Below, in pieces: positions 16,005 through 22,515 of a stretch of DNA of 45,305 nucleotides. Position 1 is the first letter of the stretch. Each line of letters opens with the position of its first letter. Source of the DNA: Vibrio brasiliensis LMG 20546 (GTDB taxonomy: Bacteria; Pseudomonadota; Gammaproteobacteria; Enterobacterales; Vibrionaceae); assembly GCF_000189255.1 (NCBI RefSeq), contig NZ_AEVS01000108.1, positions 1 through 45,305 on the forward strand, given 5' to 3'. The notes under the pieces are model-generated. The model made no database searches, was not told the origin of the DNA, and worked only from the letters and a program-made list of their open reading frames with translations. The position numbers and the translations under genes were made by a program.

Positions 16005-16127
16005 TTACTTCTGTGATACTAAGTGAGGATGTTTTTTTAAAGCGCCACGCTCGTTATTTACAATTCCATCAAAGCTTGAATGTGGTACTTCTAGCTCTTT
16101 TTTCAAATCTCGGATTACTCTGGACAC
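16005..16127 (-). CDS. Possible 40-residue basic protein or gene fragment
   Basis: A GTG at 16127, preceded by a strong AGGGGAAAGG Shine-Dalgarno stretch, opens a 40-codon frame ending TAA at 16005. The product (starting VSRVIRDLKKELEVPHSSF) is basic and helical, with no recognised family. It sits in the 346-bp gap between the drm operon and the methyltransferase-HNH gene and would be co-directional with both. It may be a real small protein or the tail of a decayed gene. The remainder of the gap shows nothing else convincing. Confidence 0.35.
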   Translation of the reverse strand: MSRVIRDLKKELEVPHSSFDGIVNNERGALKKHPHLVSQK

Positions 16128-16199
16128 AAACCTTTCCCCTAAAAATAAATTAAGGCATCATATACCGTATAATCAAAATACTCAACATGGTGCACATTC

Positions 16200-17909
16200 T
16201 TACCATTCGAAAATTTGGAGACGGCTTTTAACCCCACGAACCTGCAAACCCATAGCTTCAAACACTTCTTCAAAGTCATCACAATGGGGAGGAAGGTTTG
16301 GTAAAGAGAGGATCGCTTCATTAAAAAATCGTCGTTGATATAGAGAATTACTGCCCCACGCCAACTGCCACCACTGCAAGATTCGTTCGCGAGATTCCAC
16401 TAAACGTTGAGCCTTTGGAACGCGATCGCTTTTGCTTCGATTTTGTGTTGATGTGGTCGGAAGGAGGTTCCACTTGTCGTTGTTTGGCCAGTAAGTAAAA
16501 GGAAGGCAGTGATCCACATCGTATTGGCGCGTTAGCGGAGTACTATCCCAAACATTAGGGATCTCCGTTCCTTGTGCTCGCAGCTCATCAACGCGTTTAC
16601 GGACTTCACGCGTATCACGTGATGAATCGAACCAAACAAGGCAATCATGATAAGTCTGTAGGGAAATCTCTCCCGCTTGATTCAGTTCAAAACGCTGCAT
16701 TTCCTTAATCCATTGGTTGACCACCAATGGCTCTATCCAGGCGCAATAAAGCCTGAAACAATCCCAAAGCTTTTCGTCTAAAACGAACTGGCCGAACCCG
16801 GCAAAAAACTCACTATCTAAAACAATCGCATCAGAAGATTTTCTACGCTTTTTTGCTGGCTCTATTTGAAACAGCTTATTGTTCTTATCGCCTTGATAGA
16901 TAAAGGTCACGGGCCCAGATTTGATGGTGCTTAACGTCTGAGTAAACAGTTTCTGAATGGCAACCGCCTCTTCCCCGATAAACAGTGAACCAATAGCTAG
17001 ATCGTCGGCAGAAAGGTGCTTGAGCATATTCCAGCCGTCGTCTTTGACAAAGCCCAGTCCTTTATTCGAATTGGAGTTTTGTTGAATTCCTGCCCCTTCA
17101 ATATCGATGTCGATAAGACGCTTGAACTGCCTTACCCAATACAAGGCAACAAGGCCGGCAGAAATACTGACTTTGCCATCTGTCCTATCCAAAACGGCGC
17201 CAGGATGTGCGTCAGCGATACGGAGCAATGTTCTTAACAAGGCCAGCTTATAGGTCGCTGATTTACTGTCATTAACGATGATACGGCGAACCGTATTCAG
17301 ACTGCTTGAACCATCATCAGGCAAACTCAGCACCACGGTCTGCCAAGAGACACCTGTCCTTTGAAGGCTGTCATCACTATCTGAGACAAGTACGGGAGTT
17401 AACGAGTAATCTTTTGATAACTTTTCCAGTTCCACCGTAGAAACCGGATAACCTACGCGACCGTCATTAAACGAGCCATGACGTAGGCTTATCACTAGCT
17501 TTCCATTTGGAGACAACAGATTTGATAGCTTGCGAAAGGCTCTCTCACGTGCAGAGGGAGCCAGATGCATCCAGACAGCACTGACGAGGATGAGATCAAA
17601 GCGCAATCCGAGGCTTTGAACACTGTTCAGTGCTGGGAGTGAGTCATTTAACCATGTAATTTCGGGAGTTGTACTCTGCTGCCCTATGTGACGTAAGGCA
17701 TCGCTGGGCTCAACCGCAATCACTTCACAGCCCTGTTTACTCATCCACCTCGCGTCTCTGCCAGACCCGGCGCCAACATCTAAAACGCTATCACCGGACT
17801 TCGGCCAATAATCAGACCAAGACTGATGAACAGTTTCAAACTCTAACGAGTCATATTGCTGAGCAAGCTGAGTAGCGTTGTGCTGGTAAAAAGAAGCTGT
17901 TGAGGACAT
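16200..17909 (-). CDS. SAM-dependent methyltransferase fused to HNH endonuclease domain
   Basis: A 569-residue two-domain protein. Residues ~35-190 form a class I methyltransferase: motif I V-L-D-V-G-A-G-S-G-R-D at 42-52, then V-I-A-V-E-P at 63-68 and a V-S-A-V-W-M-H strand. A linker domain (~210-440) begins with N-D-S-K-S-A-T-Y-K-L-A-L-L-R-T. The C-terminal part has an HNH-type centre: D466-H467 in D-V-D-H-C-L-P, then N481-L-L-P and N490 before R-S-K-S-D. The methyltransferase looks like small-molecule or tRNA types rather than N6-adenine DNA methylases: no N/D-P-P-Y/F is seen. The presence of both activities in a defence island suggests self/non-self discrimination or nucleotide modification, but the substrate is unknown. 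It is divergent from the NERD gene. Confidence 0.78.
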   Translation of the reverse strand: MSSTASFYQHNATQLAQQYDSLEFETVHQSWSDYWPKSGDSVLDVGAGSGRDARWMSKQGCEVIAVEPSDALRHIGQQSTTPEITWLNDSLPALNSVQSLGLRFDLILVSAVWMHLAPSARERAFRKLSNLLSPNGKLVISLRHGSFNDGRVGYPVSTVELEKLSKDYSLTPVLVSDSDDSLQRTGVSWQTVVLSLPDDGSSSLNTVRRIIVNDSKSATYKLALLRTLLRIADAHPGAVLDRTDGKVSISAGLVALYWVRQFKRLIDIDIEGAGIQQNSNSNKGLGFVKDDGWNMLKHLSADDLAIGSLFIGEEAVAIQKLFTQTLSTIKSGPVTFIYQGDKNNKLFQIEPAKKRRKSSDAIVLDSEFFAGFGQFVLDEKLWDCFRLYCAWIEPLVVNQWIKEMQRFELNQAGEISLQTYHDCLVWFDSSRDTREVRKRVDELRAQGTEIPNVWDSTPLTRQYDVDHCLPFTYWPNNDKWNLLPTTSTQNRSKSDRVPKAQRLVESRERILQWWQLAWGSNSLYQRRFFNEAILSLPNLPPHCDDFEEVFEAMGLQVRGVKSRLQIFEW

Positions 17910-18159
17910 AAATCAAACCATCTATCACTGTTCTGAAATGATATACGGTTCGATTATATAAGGCGATAATGTATTAGAAAATAATGATTTATTGTGACGA
18001 CAATCGAATCAAAAACAGATTGTTAACTACCTATCTATGAGAATCTAAAGCTTATTCGTTACTAACTACTGATCACAAAACCTGCATCTGATGAGTGGAA
18101 ATTACACCACAACATTTATAAGTGCGTGGTAGCATAAAAAGAAAACGATAGGCTGAATA

Positions 18160-19146
18160 ATGATAGTCAAAGAAAAAGCCCTCTCTACATCAAATAGCTA
18201 TAAGAAGACTCTTGGCGATCAGGTAGAGAACAGCGTTGCATTTTATTTAAAACGAGAGTTCTCAGATCAGGGTAATGTGCTAGTTTTTCACGACTTAAGA
18301 TTTGAACATAAAGGTGAGTTTGCCCAAATAGACCACTTAGTTGTTTATAAGAAAGGCTTCATTGTCATTGAGTCAAAATCAATCAAAGGCACGGTAAAAG
18401 TAAACGACCAACTAGAGTGGCAAAGAACAGTTCGAGGGCAATGGGTAGGTATGCCCTCTCCCATTACTCAGGCTTCACTTCAATCAAAGTTACTCAAAGA
18501 CTTATTAAATGACAGCGCCGATTTATTACTGATGAAAGTGCTAGGTTTACAGGGTTATTTTGGTGGACGTTGCTGGGACACTCTCTGCGCTGCTTCAAAT
18601 GATGCGATCATTGACCGAGCTCATATCCCATCTAAGCTCTCTCAGCAGATAGTCAAAGCAGAAGGCGTCGCTTTACGCGTAAAAGAGCTCATTTCTCGTC
18701 ACAGTAATCTTTTAAAACCCAATCCCTCATTCAATGACACCGAGATGAATAACATTAAGTACTTCTTACTCTCGGAACATAAACCTCAGAATAACACCAG
18801 TACGGAAGAACCCGAGGTCAACACTCGCGCGTCATATAAACAACATAGCCCAACAGAAGAAAATAACTCGCTTGGATTTGGCGTGACGTGCAGGGAATGC
18901 TCTAGTGCCAACACAGTACCTAAGTATGGGAAATTCGGCTATTACGTCAGTTGTAGCGATTGTAATACCAACACTTCAATGAAGCTCCGCTGCCAGGCAT
19001 GCGGAAACAGAAGCACACGGGTATCCAAACGAAAGCAGGTCTATACCGTAAGTTGCGATTGTGGCCAACAAACTCAATTTGAATACCCGGGTGCTTTAAG
19101 TAACAACAATAGTTTCAATGAATATGGCTCGAAGCCAGAGAGCTGA
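18160..19146 (+). CDS. NERD-domain (nuclease-related) protein with C-terminal zinc ribbons
   Basis: A 328-residue protein. Residues ~15-130 match the NERD domain, a PD-(D/E)XK-like nuclease fold. The catalytic-type residues are D58 in A-Q-I-D-H-L-V-V and E71-S-K73 in F-I-V-I-E-S-K-S. A Q/E-rich linker (~205-240) leads to a cysteine-rich tail with C-R-E-C, C-S-D-C, C-Q-A-C and C-D-C pairs, i.e. at least two zinc ribbons that could bind nucleic acid. It is convergent with the reductase gene on the right and divergent from the methyltransferase-HNH gene on the left. NERD proteins are frequent in defence islands, but a role here is inferred. It appears intact. Confidence 0.75.
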   Translation: MIVKEKALSTSNSYKKTLGDQVENSVAFYLKREFSDQGNVLVFHDLRFEHKGEFAQIDHLVVYKKGFIVIESKSIKGTVKVNDQLEWQRTVRGQWVGMPSPITQASLQSKLLKDLLNDSADLLLMKVLGLQGYFGGRCWDTLCAASNDAIIDRAHIPSKLSQQIVKAEGVALRVKELISRHSNLLKPNPSFNDTEMNNIKYFLLSEHKPQNNTSTEEPEVNTRASYKQHSPTEENNSLGFGVTCRECSSANTVPKYGKFGYYVSCSDCNTNTSMKLRCQACGNRSTRVSKRKQVYTVSCDCGQQTQFEYPGALSNNNSFNEYGSKPES

Positions 19147-19174
19147 ACGGTCAGCCCCTAGCTACCCCACCCCT

Positions 19175-20266
19175 TTAGCCATATTCGGGGTAGTCGGTAT
19201 AGCCACGTTCGTCACCGCCAAACAGTGTCGCGCCATCCAGTTGTTGCAGAGGTTGCTGATGCTTTAGCCTCGAGACCAAGTCAGGGTTAGCCACAAACGG
19301 GCGTCCAAACGCGACTAAATCCGCATAGCCTTTTTCGAGTATTTCATCGGCACGATCTTGGGTGTAACTGCCCGCGACGATAATCGTGTTGGTGAAGTAC
19401 TCACGCAATTCGAGCCTAAAGCTTTCCGGAATTACTGGCGCGTCATCCCAATCGGCTTCAGACAGATGCAGGTAGGCGATATCTCGGGCTTGAAGTTCCT
19501 TGGATGCCTGTAGGATCGTAGGCACAATATCCGGGCAGTTCATGTCCTTAAAGGTAATGAACGGCGCCAGTCGCACGCCCACTTTGTCGGCGCCAATGGC
19601 GTCACTCACGGCATCAACCACCTCTAGCAAAAAGCGCATACGGTTCTGGCGCGTTCCGCCGTAGTGATCGGTTCTGTGGTTTGAATTAGTGCGCAAGAAC
19701 TGGTCAATCAAATAACCGTTACCGCCGTGAATTTCTACACCATCGAAGCCAGCTTCAATCGCGCGCTTAGCGGCATAAGCAAAATCACTCACAACCCGAT
19801 CAATATCGGCTTGGGACATAGCTCTTGGCTCGACACAATCGACCATATTGCCGTTACCATTCTCGTCGGCGATCCACACTTGAGTTTCTACCGGTTTGAG
19901 AGCCGATGGTGCAATGGGCTGCTCACCATTCTGAAAACTAGGGTGCGAGACGCGTCCAACATGCCATAACTGACAGAACATCGCCGCACCTCGCTGTTTG
20001 GCAGCTTGTGTAACGGTTTTCCAGCCTGCCACATGCTCATCGGTGTATACGCCAGGCGTGAACGAGTAACCTTGTGATTCATCAGAAATCTGCGTCGCCT
20101 CAGAGATAATCAAGCCTGCCGTCGCACGTTGCTGGTAATACGTCGCCATCATTGGGTTGGGGATATTACCCGGTTGACTGGTGCGTGCTCGGGTCATGGG
20201 TGCCATCACGACACGGTTTTGCAGATCCAGCTGTTTTAGCTGTGCGGGTTCAAACAGTTTGCTCAT
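19175..20266 (-). CDS. Old yellow enzyme family NADH:flavin oxidoreductase (NemA-like alkene reductase)
   Basis: A 363-residue FMN-dependent ene-reductase that reduces activated C=C bonds or nitro groups of electrophilic compounds. The ATG at 20266 is chosen because AAGGAA lies 6 bp upstream and the protein then starts S-K-L-F-E-P as in the family; an in-frame start 57 bp upstream lacks homology. Visible motifs are V-V-M-A-P-M-T-R-A-R, W-H-V-G-R, the substrate pair in E-I-H-G-G-N-G-Y-L, S-N-H-R-T-D-x-Y-G-G, and the end G-Y-T-D-Y-P. A perfect 11-bp-arm palindrome lies ~120 bp upstream and may be its operator. E. coli NemA is the nearest match I can compare from memory. Confidence 0.9.
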   Translation of the reverse strand: MSKLFEPAQLKQLDLQNRVVMAPMTRARTSQPGNIPNPMMATYYQQRATAGLIISEATQISDESQGYSFTPGVYTDEHVAGWKTVTQAAKQRGAAMFCQLWHVGRVSHPSFQNGEQPIAPSALKPVETQVWIADENGNGNMVDCVEPRAMSQADIDRVVSDFAYAAKRAIEAGFDGVEIHGGNGYLIDQFLRTNSNHRTDHYGGTRQNRMRFLLEVVDAVSDAIGADKVGVRLAPFITFKDMNCPDIVPTILQASKELQARDIAYLHLSEADWDDAPVIPESFRLELREYFTNTIIVAGSYTQDRADEILEKGYADLVAFGRPFVANPDLVSRLKHQQPLQQLDGATLFGGDERGYTDYPEYG

Positions 20267-20385
20267 GATCGGTTCCTTACTTAAATCCTGGTCGCTGGTA
20301 TTGCTGTTAACGAATCCAGCCAACCTTATTGCGATGAAGCCAGTATATTGATCGGAGTGAATTTGATAATTGAGCGAAACTTGAA

Positions 20386-20414
20386 TTGATTATTCACATT
20401 AGCTGAATAATCAA
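20386..20414. promoter_or_regulatory. Perfect palindrome upstream of the reductase gene
   Basis: TTGATTATTCA (20386-20396) and TGAATAATCAA (20404-20414) are exact inverted repeats separated by 7 bp. No U tract follows on the minus strand, so a transcription-factor operator is more likely than a terminator. Its distance of ~120 bp from the reductase start fits promoter control. The regulator is not in the window. Confidence 0.55.
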
Positions 20415-20425
20415 AAGCTAACTGG

Positions 20426-20491
20426 AAGCTTGTAAGGACAGACACCTTAACGATTAAGTCGGTGGGTTTAACGCGTATGTCCTTTTAAGCT
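20426..20491. repeat. 66-bp direct repeat, copy A, with internal dyad symmetry
   Basis: This 66-bp block matches copy B at 21325-21390 at 55 of 66 positions with no gaps. Its ends (AGCTTGTAAGGACA ... TGTCCTTTTAAGCT) are imperfect inverted repeats, 12 of 14 pairs, so single strands can fold into a long hairpin. It lies downstream of the outer-membrane gene. No attC-type consensus ends are seen. Confidence 0.75.
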
Positions 20492-20545
20492 CATCTAACA
20501 CATGGACTCCCACCACGAAAAGCTCATCCTTGAGCACGGACTAAT

Positions 20546-21112
20546 TTAGAAATCCCACTTAGCACCGACACCGAGTCGAGTATTTGTGACAGTGCAATCC
20601 ACGCCTGCAACATCACCAGCGATAGCACTTTCCTCGATACCGATATAGCCATATTTGAATATTGTTGCTCTTACCCCGACACCGGCAGTAAAGCCAGAGA
20701 TAGATACAGAGTCAGAAGCTAGCGCTTGGTTTTGGGAGCCATCTTCAATTGTGCCCTTCTCATACCCAAGAGAGCCATAAGGTTTAATAGTGAAGTCTGT
20801 GCTATCACCGATAAGAAAGGTATAACCAAGCTCAGCAGTAAAACGAGAGTCACGAAAAGTAGAAGTAGATTCATCACCTTTAGAGAATGAAGCGGTGACA
20901 CCAACGATTTTATTAAAGTCATAGCCTAGCTCCACTCCCTCCAAGGTTGCTGTTTGCTTGTAGGTAGGTAAACCACCACCGCTTAGTTCCAATTCCCCCC
21001 TATTGGTAGTAAAACCCAGACGATAACCCGCAGTATCCGGACCTATATCGACATTCGCTAAGGCTGGTGTGGAGCATGCAATAACTAAAGAGGCTAACAA
21101 TACTTTTTTCAT
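20546..21112 (-). CDS. Small outer-membrane beta-barrel protein (Ail/OmpX/opacity-like)
   Basis: A 188-residue protein starting at the ATG at 21112, which has AAGGA 9 bp upstream; a longer in-frame start lacks support. The signal peptide M-K-K-V-L-L-A-S-L-V-I-A-C-S-T-P-A-L-A is clear. The mature part alternates polar and hydrophobic residues in strands (G-V-E-L-G-Y-D-F; F-T-A-E-L-G-Y-T-F; I-K-P-Y-G-S-L-G-Y-E; V-G-V-R-A-T-I-F). It ends with the classical terminal-phenylalanine strand R-L-G-V-G-A-K-W-D-F needed for BAM insertion. About eight strands fit its length. Function is unknown. The gene is bracketed by two 66-bp repeats, suggesting it may have been gained or moved as a unit. Confidence 0.78.
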   Translation of the reverse strand: MKKVLLASLVIACSTPALANVDIGPDTAGYRLGFTTNRGELELSGGGLPTYKQTATLEGVELGYDFNKIVGVTASFSKGDESTSTFRDSRFTAELGYTFLIGDSTDFTIKPYGSLGYEKGTIEDGSQNQALASDSVSISGFTAGVGVRATIFKYGYIGIEESAIAGDVAGVDCTVTNTRLGVGAKWDF

Positions 21113-21324
21113 TCTAGTAATCCTTATATGAGAATGCCCCACCAGGGCTAGCTTGAAACAGTATGAAAATAAATGGTTTACTGGTTCTCCCTAGAGGGGA
21201 CAAAAATTAGCCTACATATTGACCACGTTATTTCACAGCGTGAATTATGTAATCTATCATTTCGAAACTGAGCATTTACTCCACTAGACAACTAGTACAG
21301 AGTGATTGGTTTATGTGCAGCTGA

Positions 21325-21390
21325 TTTCTTGTAACGACAAACACCTGAACGATTAAATCCGTGGGTTTAAGGTGCATGTCCTTTTAAGCT
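21325..21390. repeat. 66-bp direct repeat, copy B, with internal dyad symmetry
   Basis: The same 66-bp element as copy A (55 of 66 identical, same orientation), here upstream of the outer-membrane gene and ~65 bp from the tRNA-Ser 3' end. The core GATTAA, GTGGGTTTAA and the end ATGTCCTTTTAAGCT are shared exactly. The repeat unit is 899 bp, start to start. Confidence 0.75.
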
Positions 21391-21418
21391 TTGTGGGAAG
21401 GTACGTAGATTAGAAACG

Positions 21419-21446
21419 AAAAAAGACGTCCTAAGACGTCTTTTTT
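21419..21446 (-). terminator. Terminator of tRNA-Ser
   Basis: A 12-bp perfect stem AAAAAAGACGTC / GACGTCTTTTTT with a 4-nt loop. Being A/T-flanked on both sides, it can act in either direction. It starts 8 bp past the mature tRNA 3' end. Confidence 0.9.
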
Positions 21447-21454
21447 CTAGAATG

Positions 21455-21542
21455 TGGCGGTGAGTGAGAGATTCGAACTCTCGATACGTTGCCGTATACA
21501 CACTTTCCAGGCGTGCTCCTTCAGCCACTCGGACAACTCACC
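21455..21542 (-). tRNA. tRNA-Ser (anticodon GGA)
   Basis: An 88-nt tRNA beginning GGTGAGTTGTCCGAGTGG and ending CTCACCGCCA, with encoded CCA. The acceptor arms GGTGAG/CTCACC pair. The anticodon loop CTGGAAA carries GGA, reading UCC/UCU serine codons. The long variable arm (TGTATACGGCAACGTATC) is characteristic of class II tRNA-Ser, and the T arm contains GTTCGAATC. It closely resembles E. coli serX. Its 3' end faces the defence island. Confidence 0.97.
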
Positions 21543-21578
21543 GTATTTTGGGTTGGTTTAGTTAACCAACGAGGCGCT

Positions 21579-21607
21579 AATTTAATGATTCTCTTATGTT
21601 AGGTCAA
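21579..21607 (-). promoter_or_regulatory. Sigma-70 promoter of tRNA-Ser
   Basis: On the minus strand, TTGACC (-35, 21602-21607) is followed by exactly 17 bp and TAAATT (-10, 21579-21584), then a G/C-rich GCGCC discriminator. The tRNA 5' end is 37 bp beyond the -10 box. Confidence 0.75.
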
Positions 21608-21774
21608 GCCTAATACCCAAAAAAAGCGCTGTTGTTGGCCTGTTTGCTCACTTACTGGCTAATTCGTTCATGAATGCTTCAATAATGGCAGGATTTTAAT
21701 GATAAATGTCCGATAAAACTGATTTCTAATCGAGGAGTTAGCTGAAGAGGAAATTGTTTGTCGCTAACCAAATG

Positions 21775-21794
21775 AAGACGCCCTAAAGCGTCTT
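21775..21794 (-). terminator. Hairpin downstream of alaE
   Basis: AAGACGC / GCGTCTT form a 7-bp stem with a 6-nt loop, 43 bp past the alaE stop. The T tract on the minus strand is poor, so termination efficiency is uncertain. Confidence 0.4.
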
Positions 21795-21836
21795 TATTGA
21801 ACAATTCAGATTGCGTGGCATACAGCCAAGTAGGAG

Positions 21837-22286
21837 TTAAGCCTGCTGGTAGTATCCCGGTACACGGAACCACTTGCGGCACATATCAAGGAAGTAGCCG
21901 TAAAGTACGCCCATACCACAAGAGACAACTGCGTTAGAGGTAACGGCAGTGATGATCTGGTCAGTCGATGCGCCAACAGTAAACAGGATTGCCGCGTAAA
22001 CCGGAGACTGGAACAGCACATACGCGACAAGATCAGCGATATTCTTAGTAAAGCCGGTGTCTGAGATGCGCTTACTCTGGCGAAGCATAAAGTCACGGAA
22101 CAAGCCGTAAGGCCAGGCAATGGCGATATTAACCGGAATCGAGAGCGTTCGTGATGCCAGAGACTGTTCAAAGGTCATGCCTGAAATGAAGATCTCTATA
22201 ATCATTCCAGATACAAAACAGAACACTACCATTGCAAACGTATCTGCCGCTGCGTTACGAATACAAAAAGGCCCACGAGACTTCAT
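21837..22286 (-). CDS. alaE: L-alanine exporter AlaE
   Basis: A 149-residue inner-membrane protein with about four membrane helices. AlaE exports L-alanine and prevents toxic build-up from peptides. Family blocks are clear: A-A-D-T-F-A-M-V-V at ~13-21, I-S-G-M-T-F-E-Q-S with S-R near 33-46, [10 protein letters not shown] at ~56-65, then [17 protein letters not shown] and G-V-L-Y-G-Y-F-L-D. Length equals E. coli AlaE (149). It stands alone between the tRNA promoter and the histidine-kinase gene and has its own upstream region of ~230 bp. Confidence 0.93.
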   Translation of the reverse strand: MKSRGPFCIRNAAADTFAMVVFCFVSGMIIEIFISGMTFEQSLASRTLSIPVNIAIAWPYGLFRDFMLRQSKRISDTGFTKNIADLVAYVLFQSPVYAAILFTVGASTDQIITAVTSNAVVSCGMGVLYGYFLDMCRKWFRVPGYYQQA

Positions 22287-22515
22287 CTTTAGCTTAACCC
22301 CAAAACAAATTACTAGAAAATTAACGAATAAATAAAACTTTAAACTGGATTAATTCAACCAACCCAGTGAATATCGCTATTAAAACATTAATTTTGTAGA
22401 GTTAGATTTCAAAGTTAAAATAAAATGGTAAATAAACCACCACTTTCTGTACTAAAGTTAGATTATTTCGCTACAAATCAGCATTTGGCTCACAATTTAA
22501 TCAAGTGAGCGTAAT

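Noticed and set aside
16139-16321. 60-codon frame overlapping the end of the methyltransferase-HNH gene
   Set aside because: It overlaps the well-supported HNH gene in another frame and has no family features.
20426-21390. Reading the 66-bp repeats as integron attC sites
   Set aside because: They have dyad symmetry, but the conserved attC end motifs (RYYYAAC / GTTRRRY) are not placed at the ends and no integrase or further cassettes are seen.
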